A stretch of DNA of 64,000 bases from Actinoplanes sp. SE50/110 (GTDB lineage: Bacteria; Actinomycetota; Actinomycetes; Mycobacteriales; Micromonosporaceae), in the NCBI RefSeq assembly GCF_900119315.1, contig NZ_LT827010.1:9108001-9172000 (forward strand), read 5' to 3'. Under the pieces are notes generated by a model. That model was not told where the DNA came from. It did not search any database and saw nothing but the letters and a program-made list of their open reading frames with translations. A program made the translations under genes and the position numbers. This document shows positions 59,087-64,000 of this stretch, piece after piece (position 1 is the first letter of the stretch; every line of letters begins with the position of its first letter).

Positions 59087-59665
59087 ATGAAGCCCGTCCG
59101 CACCGCCGCCCGAGCCATGCTCGCCTCGATCTTCGTGATCAGCGGGGTCCGCGTGCTGATCAAGCCCGGTGAGGGCCGGATACAGGCGGCCCGCCGGGTC
59201 ACCGACCGGTTCACGCCGCTGCTGGAGAAGGCCGACCCGCGCCTGCCCACCGACCCGGCCACCCTGGTCCGGCTCAAGGCCGGCACCGACGTGCTGGCCG
59301 GTCTGGCCCTGGCCACCGGCCGGCTCACCCGGCCCGCGGCGGCCGTGCTGGCCGCCGGTCTGCTGCCGACGACGTACGCCGGTCATCCGTTCTGGGCGGC
59401 TCCGCCGGAGCAGCGCGCCGAGCAGCAGGTGCACTTCTTGAAGAACCTGGGGCTGCTCGGCGGGTTGTTGCTCGCCGCGGCCGACACCGAGGGCGAGCCG
59501 GGTCTGCGGTATCGCACGACCCACGCGGTCGATCGCGGACAGCGGACGCTCACCCATGCGGTGGACCGGTCACGCCGCGAGGTGCGTCGCGCGGTGCGGA
59601 CCGCGAAGCGGGAGGCGAAGATCGCGGCGCTCTCCGCCGGCGCGGCACGCAAGCTGCCCGGCTGA
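59087..59665 (+). CDS. DoxX family membrane protein
   Basis: 192 residues. SIFVISGVRVLIKPG is the DoxX first helix, followed by LVRLKAGTDVLAGLALATGRLTRPAAAVLAAGLLPTTYAGHPFW and VHFLKNLGLLGGLLLAA, giving the four-helix DoxX fold. The C-terminal 60 residues are basic, coiled and cytosolic (SRREVRRAVRTAKREAK). AAGGGAG precedes the ATG. Linked to thiol/redox functions in mycobacteria; role here unknown. Confidence 0.88.
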   Translation: MKPVRTAARAMLASIFVISGVRVLIKPGEGRIQAARRVTDRFTPLLEKADPRLPTDPATLVRLKAGTDVLAGLALATGRLTRPAAAVLAAGLLPTTYAGHPFWAAPPEQRAEQQVHFLKNLGLLGGLLLAAADTEGEPGLRYRTTHAVDRGQRTLTHAVDRSRREVRRAVRTAKREAKIAALSAGAARKLPG

Positions 59666-59883
59666 ACACCCCCGCCCTCGACCCGTACGACCCAATGTCC
59701 AAATTGTCCGGAAAACAACCTTGAGCCGACCTTTGCGTTAAAGCGGACGAGGGGCCGCACGGACGGTCTTCGAGCTGGCCGGATCACCCGACCCGGCCGG
59801 CTCGTACCCGCCCGGTCACCACCGGCCACCGTGCACCAGAGGCAGGCGGTGCCATGCCCGGAGGACGAGACGGGGGTCGCGCC
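59666..59883. other. Gap between DoxX and GT87 genes
   Basis: No gene supported. Contains a fairly AT-rich stretch (59695-59745) that may hold a promoter for the GT87 gene. An ATG at 59854 is an alternative GT87 start. Confidence 0.3.
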
Positions 59884-61179
59884 ATGCCGGTCACCCAGCG
59901 ACGCGCTCCACGCGCCACCAGAACCAGATCCGCACTGGTCACCGTCGGCGCACTCGGAACCCTCGCGCTCATCTCACTGACGCTTTCCCGGTACGGGCTG
60001 AGCACCCTCGCGGTGACCCACGCGGCGGTGCGGGACTGGCTCGGCGGCGGCGGGCTGTACACGTACCGCCAACCCGGAACACAGGCCGGTGCCGCGCTGC
60101 CGCCCGGACTCGCCATCATCCTGGCGCCCCTCGCCCTGCTGCCGCTGAAGGCGGCCGGCTGGCTACTCGCCCTCACCAGCGTCGCCGCACTACTGCTCTC
60201 CGCCGTCGTTCTCACCACCCCGATCGCCCGGCGACACCGGCGGCGGCGCACCCCGATCGCCCTCACCGCGGCCGCCCTCGCCCTGCTCACCGAACCCGTC
60301 CGGGCGACCCTCGGCGAAGGCCGGCCCGAGTTGCTGCTGTTCGGCCTGATCGTCGCCGACCTCGTCGCCCTGCGCCGGCAACTGCACTGGCCCACCCCGG
60401 CAGACCGGCACCCACCCGACCACCTGCCGGAACGGCTGCGCCAGGGCTGGACCGAAGGATCATGGGCGGGCGTCGGGACCGGACTCGCCGCCGCCTTCTC
60501 CGTGACCCCCCTGTTCTTCCTCGCCGGGCTCCTCGTGCTGCGCCAACGCCGGGCCGCGGTCACCGCGCTGGCCACCACGATCACCGTCACCCTCGCCGGG
60601 CTGCTCTTCGCACCCCGCGAGACGGTCACCTGGTTCGGCGACACCCTGTGGGAACTCAACCGCACCGAACCCCTGAACGCATCCGACAACCAGGCACTCG
60701 CCGGAATGCTCGCGCGCATCTACGGCTACCCGGCGCCACCCGTACTGGTCTGGCTCTCCTTCGGCGCGATGCTGCTCGCCGTCGGCCTCATCCGGGCCCG
60801 GACCGCGAACCTGGCCGGCGACGAGGTGGCCGCCTTCACCCTGATCGGGCTGACCGCGGCCGGCTTCGGACCGATGACGACGCCGGCCGAGATGCTGTGG
60901 CTGCTGCCCGCCGTGCTGGTGATGGCCGACCGGGTGGTGGGCCGCCGCATGGCGGGCGGGACCGGGTGTGGGCGGGCGGGGCGGGCGGTGCTCGGCGGGC
61001 TGACCGTGGGGGGATACGCGCTGCTGATCGCCACGCCGGGGGTGCTGCTCCGCTGGGACGGGTACGCGGTGGCGTTGTTCGTGCTGGTGGGAATGCTGCC
61101 CTGGCGGCCGGGGCCGATGTGGGATCGGCCCGGGCCGGGGCGCCGGGCGGCGGCGATCCCGGGGCCTCGGGGTGGTTGA
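59884..61179 (+). CDS. GT87 (DUF2029) family membrane glycosyltransferase-like protein
   Basis: 431 residues from ATG 59884. About ten helices: PPGLAIILAPLALLPLKAAGWLLAL, RATLGEGRPELLLFGLIVADLVAL and NQALAGMLARIYGYP are the family landmarks of polyprenyl-phosphate-mannose-dependent mannosyltransferases. In the first extracytoplasmic loop, where active members usually have an Asp-x-x-x-Tyr motif, this protein reads STLAVTHAAVRDWLGGGGLYTYR, so the usual catalytic Asp seems shifted or missing. Activity is therefore uncertain. Confidence 0.78.
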   Translation: MPVTQRRAPRATRTRSALVTVGALGTLALISLTLSRYGLSTLAVTHAAVRDWLGGGGLYTYRQPGTQAGAALPPGLAIILAPLALLPLKAAGWLLALTSVAALLLSAVVLTTPIARRHRRRRTPIALTAAALALLTEPVRATLGEGRPELLLFGLIVADLVALRRQLHWPTPADRHPPDHLPERLRQGWTEGSWAGVGTGLAAAFSVTPLFFLAGLLVLRQRRAAVTALATTITVTLAGLLFAPRETVTWFGDTLWELNRTEPLNASDNQALAGMLARIYGYPAPPVLVWLSFGAMLLAVGLIRARTANLAGDEVAAFTLIGLTAAGFGPMTTPAEMLWLLPAVLVMADRVVGRRMAGGTGCGRAGRAVLGGLTVGGYALLIATPGVLLRWDGYAVALFVLVGMLPWRPGPMWDRPGPGRRAAAIPGPRGG

Positions 61180-61184
61180 CCCGC

Positions 61185-61676
61185 CTACGGGCAGTTCACC
61201 CATTCCTCGGCGCCGTCGGTGAACAGCTGGCGTTTCCAGATCGGCAGGCGGGCCTTGACCTCGTCGACCAGGCGGGCGCACGCCGCGAAGGCGGCCGCGC
61301 GGTGGGCGGTGCTGACCGAGGCGACCAGGGCCACGTCGCCGATCTCCAGCGGGCCGATGCGGTGCGAGACGGCGATCGCGTAGACGGCGGGGTCGGCGGC
61401 GATCTCCTCGGCGACCTCGCGCAGCACGGCGGGTGCTGACGGGTGACCTTCGTATTCGAGGAGGGTCACTCCCCTGCCGTGGTCGTGGTCCCGGACCACG
61501 CCCTGGAAGGAGACGACCGCGCCGGCGCGGCGGTCGGTGACGGCGGCCTCGTGCGCGGCCAGATCCAGTGGGGTGTCCAGCACCTCGGCGAGGACGACCC
61601 GTGACCGCCGTTCGGCGGTGTCCACCGGTTCGACGTCCGGGCCGGTCTCCGGCGTGGCCGCTGCGGGACTGGTCAT
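61185..61676 (-). CDS. moaE: Molybdopterin synthase catalytic subunit MoaE
   Basis: 163 residues. AGAVVSFQGVVRDHDHGRGVTLLEYEGH is the substrate-binding core, HRIGPLEIGDVALVASVSTAHRAAAFAACARLVDEVKARLPIWKRQ holds the catalytic Lys pair. Works with MoaD to convert precursor Z to molybdopterin. An N-terminal extension of about 25 residues is acidic and Pro-rich. GGAG precedes the ATG. Last gene of the minus-strand moaC-mog-moeA-moaE run. Confidence 0.95.
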   Translation of the reverse strand: MTSPAAATPETGPDVEPVDTAERRSRVVLAEVLDTPLDLAAHEAAVTDRRAGAVVSFQGVVRDHDHGRGVTLLEYEGHPSAPAVLREVAEEIAADPAVYAIAVSHRIGPLEIGDVALVASVSTAHRAAAFAACARLVDEVKARLPIWKRQLFTDGAEEWVNCP

Positions 61677-61713
61677 GCGCGCTCTCCAGGAAGGAATCGG
61701 CGGTTCAGGGTGG

Positions 61714-62931
61714 TCACGGGCGCTCGCCGGGAAGCAGCGGGAGAGGCAGGAACGGGACGTCGTCGCCGGCCTCGACCCGGACGCCGGGCCGGATCACGGC
61801 GAAGCCGTGGGCGGTGGCCAGGCCACGCAGCATCGCGGAGCCGACGTGGCCGGCCGGGGTGGCGATGCGGCCGGTGTGATCCAGGGTGGCCAGGGCCAGG
61901 TGGGTGTCGCGGCCGCGGCCCGGGATCGGCCGGGCCGCGGTCACCAGCGGAAGGTCGGCGCGGAACGGGCGGCCGGCCAGGCCGGTGAGCAGTGGGGCTA
62001 CCAGGCTGATCAGGGCGATCACCGCGGACTGCGGGTTGCCCGGGAGACCGGCCAGGAAGCGGGGGCGGCCGTCGGGGCCGGGGATCCGGGCCAGCAGCAT
62101 CGGGAAGCCGGGGCGGACGCCGACCGTGTTGACCACGTACTCCGCGCCGAGCTCGGTCAGGGCGGGATGCAGGTGGTCGACCGGGCCGTGCATGGTGCCG
62201 CCGGTGGTGCAGATCAGGTCGGCGGTGTCCAGGGCGGCGCGGACGGCTTCGACGTGGGCGTCCAGGGTGTCCTTGACCGGGCCGCTGACCGAGGTGACCG
62301 TGGCGCCGCAGCGCCGCAGCCAGGACGGGACCTGCGGGCCGAGCGAGTCGCGGACGCGGCCGTCGCCGGGCCGGCCCGAGGTCAGCAGTTCGTCGCCGAA
62401 GACGAGCAGGGCGGCGCGGGGCTGACGGCGTACCGCCAGAAGCTCGTGACCGCAGGTGGCCGCGACGCCGATGACCGCCGGGTCCACCGGCGTGCCGGCC
62501 GGCAGGAGTTCCTCACCGAGGGCGGCCTCCTCACCGGGCAGGCGCCACTCCGGGCTGGGACGAGGGGTGCCGGTGACCGTGCCGTCAGCGCCGATCTCCG
62601 ACTCCTCGACCCGGATCAGGGCGGCGGCGCCGGCCGGGACCATCGCACCGGTGGCGATCTCGACGCAGGTGCCGTCCTCGGTGAGCGGGGGCGGGGTGCC
62701 GCCGGCCAGCACCTGACCGGCCCGGCGCCAGGGGCCGTCGCCGCGGACCGCCCAGCCGTCGATGCTGGAGGTGGCGAACGCGGGCAGGGCGGTCAGGGCG
62801 CGCAGCGGCTCGGCCAGGGTGCGTCCGTCGCCGTCAGCGAGCGGGATCCGCTCGACGCCGGTGGCGGCGGTCAGGCCGGCCTGGTGGGCGAGCTCGCGGG
62901 CCCGGTCCCAGCCAATCGCAGGAGTGCTCAC
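61714..62931 (-). CDS. moeA: Molybdopterin molybdenumtransferase MoeA
   Basis: 405 residues. FATSSIDGWAVRG is the signature N-terminal SxxDG motif, CVEIATGAMVPAGAAALIRVEE the second domain, TTGGTMHGPVDHLHPAL and GLPGNPQSAVIALI the molybdopterin-binding domain III, with a C-terminal beta domain. Inserts molybdate into adenylated molybdopterin. GTG start; TAGGCT lies 6 nt upstream, so it has its own promoter-like site 48 nt after the mog stop. Confidence 0.95.
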   Translation of the reverse strand: MSTPAIGWDRARELAHQAGLTAATGVERIPLADGDGRTLAEPLRALTALPAFATSSIDGWAVRGDGPWRRAGQVLAGGTPPPLTEDGTCVEIATGAMVPAGAAALIRVEESEIGADGTVTGTPRPSPEWRLPGEEAALGEELLPAGTPVDPAVIGVAATCGHELLAVRRQPRAALLVFGDELLTSGRPGDGRVRDSLGPQVPSWLRRCGATVTSVSGPVKDTLDAHVEAVRAALDTADLICTTGGTMHGPVDHLHPALTELGAEYVVNTVGVRPGFPMLLARIPGPDGRPRFLAGLPGNPQSAVIALISLVAPLLTGLAGRPFRADLPLVTAARPIPGRGRDTHLALATLDHTGRIATPAGHVGSAMLRGLATAHGFAVIRPGVRVEAGDDVPFLPLPLLPGERP

Positions 62932-62937
62932 CGGTCG

Positions 62938-62943
62938 AGCCTA
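62938..62943 (-). promoter_or_regulatory. -10-like TAGGCT for moeA
   Basis: Hexamer with a 6-nt gap to the GTG at 62931. Confidence 0.45.
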
Positions 62944-62979
62944 ATCCGCACGGGACAGCACCCCGGCGCGGGACAGGAC

Positions 62980-63453
62980 TCAGTGGTCGCCGCCGCGGAT
63001 CTGGTCGACGGTGTGTGCCAGCAGGGGGCCGAGGACGGCCAAGCCGTCCTTGGCGCCGCCGGTGGAGCCGGGCAGGTTGACGATCAGGGTGCGGCCGGCG
63101 ACCCCGGCAAGACCTCGGGAGAGGGCGGCGGCCGGGACCCGGTCACGGCTGTAGGCGCGGATCGCCTCGGCGATGCCCGGAATCTCGAAGTCGAGCAGGC
63201 CGCGGGTCGCCTCCGGGGTGCGGTCGGTCGGGGTGACCCCGGTCCCGCCACTGGTCAGGACGACGTCGATGCGGTCGGCGACGGCGGCGCGCAGGGCTTC
63301 GGCGACCGGCTCGCCGTCCGGGACGACGACCGGTTCGCCGACCTCGCAGCCCAGCTCGCGCAGGCCGGTGACGAGGCGGGGGCCGCTGGTGTCGGCGTAG
63401 ACGCCGGCCGCCGCGCGGTTGGAGGCGACGATGACCCGGGCCCGGATGGTCAC
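62980..63453 (-). CDS. mog: Molybdopterin adenylyltransferase (MogA/MoaB-type)
   Basis: 157 residues. VIVASNRAAAGVYADTSGP is the N-terminal motif, VVLTSGGTGVTPTDRTPEAT the molybdopterin/ATP-binding core (SGGTG), and IVNLPGSTGGAKDGLAVLGPLL the C-terminal motif. Adenylates molybdopterin before MoeA. Its start overlaps the moaC stop by ATGA, so both come from one transcript. Confidence 0.94.
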   Translation of the reverse strand: MTIRARVIVASNRAAAGVYADTSGPRLVTGLRELGCEVGEPVVVPDGEPVAEALRAAVADRIDVVLTSGGTGVTPTDRTPEATRGLLDFEIPGIAEAIRAYSRDRVPAAALSRGLAGVAGRTLIVNLPGSTGGAKDGLAVLGPLLAHTVDQIRGGDH

Positions 63454-63941
63454 GGGCGGTTCTCCGGTCGCACCCAGTCGCCGGTCTTCCCGCCCTCTTT
63501 GCGGAGCACGCGGACCGCGTCGAGGCTCGCGGCCGGGTCCACCGCCTTGATCATGTCGATCATCGCGAGGCCGGCGGTGGCGACCGCGGTGAGCGCCTCC
63601 ATCTCGACGCCGGTGCGGTCCGCGGTCTTGGTGACGGCGGTGATGTGCACGACGTCGGCACCGAGTTCCAGCTGGACCTTGACGCCGTGCAGCCCGATCG
63701 GGTGACAGAGGGGAATCAGGTCGGGGGTCTTCTTGGCGCCCATGATCCCGGCGAGGCGGGCCACCGCGAGGGCGTCGCCCTTGGGGAGGTTGTCACCCCG
63801 GAGCAGGTCGATCACTTCGGCGGTGGTGTGCACCGCGCCGGCGGCGACGGCACGGCGGTCGCTCACCGTTTTGCCGGACACGTCGACCATCCGGGCGGCG
63901 CCCGACTCGTCGACGTGGGTCAGATGCGATTCCTGGGGCAT
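63450..63941 (-). CDS. moaC: Cyclic pyranopterin monophosphate synthase MoaC
   Basis: 163 residues. LTHVDESGAARMVDVSGKTVSDRRAVAAG is the family start, LIPLCHPIGLHGVKVQLEL holds the catalytic-site His, and VEMEALTAVATAGLAMIDMIKAVD the conserved helix with Asp and Lys. Converts the MoaA product to cyclic pyranopterin monophosphate. First gene of the minus-strand cofactor operon; TAAGCT lies 6 nt before the ATG. Confidence 0.96.
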   Translation of the reverse strand: MPQESHLTHVDESGAARMVDVSGKTVSDRRAVAAGAVHTTAEVIDLLRGDNLPKGDALAVARLAGIMGAKKTPDLIPLCHPIGLHGVKVQLELGADVVHITAVTKTADRTGVEMEALTAVATAGLAMIDMIKAVDPAASLDAVRVLRKEGGKTGDWVRPENRP

Positions 63942-63947
63942 ATCGGG

Positions 63948-63953
63948 AGCTTA
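63948..63953 (-). promoter_or_regulatory. -10-like TAAGCT for moaC
   Basis: Hexamer with a 6-nt gap to the ATG at 63941; same hexamer as at serS and fdhD. Confidence 0.5.
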
Positions 63954-64000
63954 TCGAGCGATCGGGGGACACGCGTTCGCATCTCCGGCAGATCGGCTTC

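Noticed and set aside
1..64000. tRNA, rRNA, insertion sequences or prophage
   Set aside because: No T-loop-like motif in a cloverleaf context, no transposase or integrase, no terminal inverted repeats were seen.

Overview
The window is high-GC DNA with short intergenic gaps, many GTG starts and many 4-bp stop/start overlaps. The gene set is that of an actinobacterium: Bpa-type proteasome activator, LCP protein, DUF5324, DUF5926, DUF4192, LppU-like protein, and the pheA-metallopeptidase-serS-HAD block. The combination best fits Micromonosporaceae, for example Actinoplanes or a relative (inference). The rhomboid/peptidyl-prolyl isomerase/DUF5324 start and the pheA-serS block usually lie near dnaA and gyrA in actinomycetes, so the window is probably in the origin-proximal part of a chromosome. 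I see no phage, IS element, CRISPR, tRNA or rRNA.

Layout. 0-4.4 kb: rhomboid protease fragment, cyclophilin, DUF5324, CorA and a PLP aminotransferase. 4.4-6.9 kb: an overlapping three-gene unit (nucleotidyltransferase, sn-glycerol-1-phosphate dehydrogenase-like enzyme, CDP-alcohol phosphotransferase) that looks like a dedicated head-group or phosphodiester pathway. 6.9-13.5 kb: arylsulfotransferase-like protein and GT4 on the minus strand, then Fpg/Nei glycosylase, an exopolysaccharide-initiating phosphotransferase and a TolB-like lipoprotein. 13.6-21.8 kb: LytS/LytTR pair, a cluster of DnaA boxes, an array of about 18 units of 17 bp, an OmpR-type regulator and kinase separated by an ORF made of 45-bp repeats, DUF4173, and a symporter with its small subunit. 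21.9-28.3 kb: secreted protein, ABC transporter with a frameshifted permease, and a second DUF485/symporter pair.

28.4-43 kb: LCP, rhodanese, GDPD, histidine kinase, DUF5926, arginine deiminase, NERD, PAS and ACT proteins, a repeat-containing lipoprotein, pheA, metallopeptidase, OsmC, serS and two HAD phosphatases. 43-46 kb: Bpa (C-terminus TGQYL), dimethylargininase, an Lrp regulator and a YbjN/CesT-like chaperone protein ending in TGMYL. 46-64 kb: molybdenum-cofactor genes (mobA, fdhD, moaA, moaD, moaE, moeA, mog, moaC) interleaved with DUF4192, GNAT, fructosamine kinase, phosphoesterase, an EndoQ-UvrD fusion, a prepilin peptidase, LppU, an AAA ATPase, DoxX and GT87.

Two themes cut across the genes. 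First, at least 21 start codons have a TAnnnT hexamer ending 6-8 nt upstream, the signature of leaderless transcription; several are divergent pairs with nearly touching promoters. Second, short tandem repeats recur at regulatory or coding boundaries: 17-bp array, 45-bp repeats in the two-component operon, 45-bp duplication at the pheA promoter, 21-bp repeats in a lipoprotein, and a 5-bp repeat at the frameshift. The most promising leads are the YbjN-like protein with a proteasome-docking-like tail beside bpa, the DnaA-box plus 17-bp-repeat locus, the EndoQ-helicase fusion and the glycerol-1-phosphate cassette.
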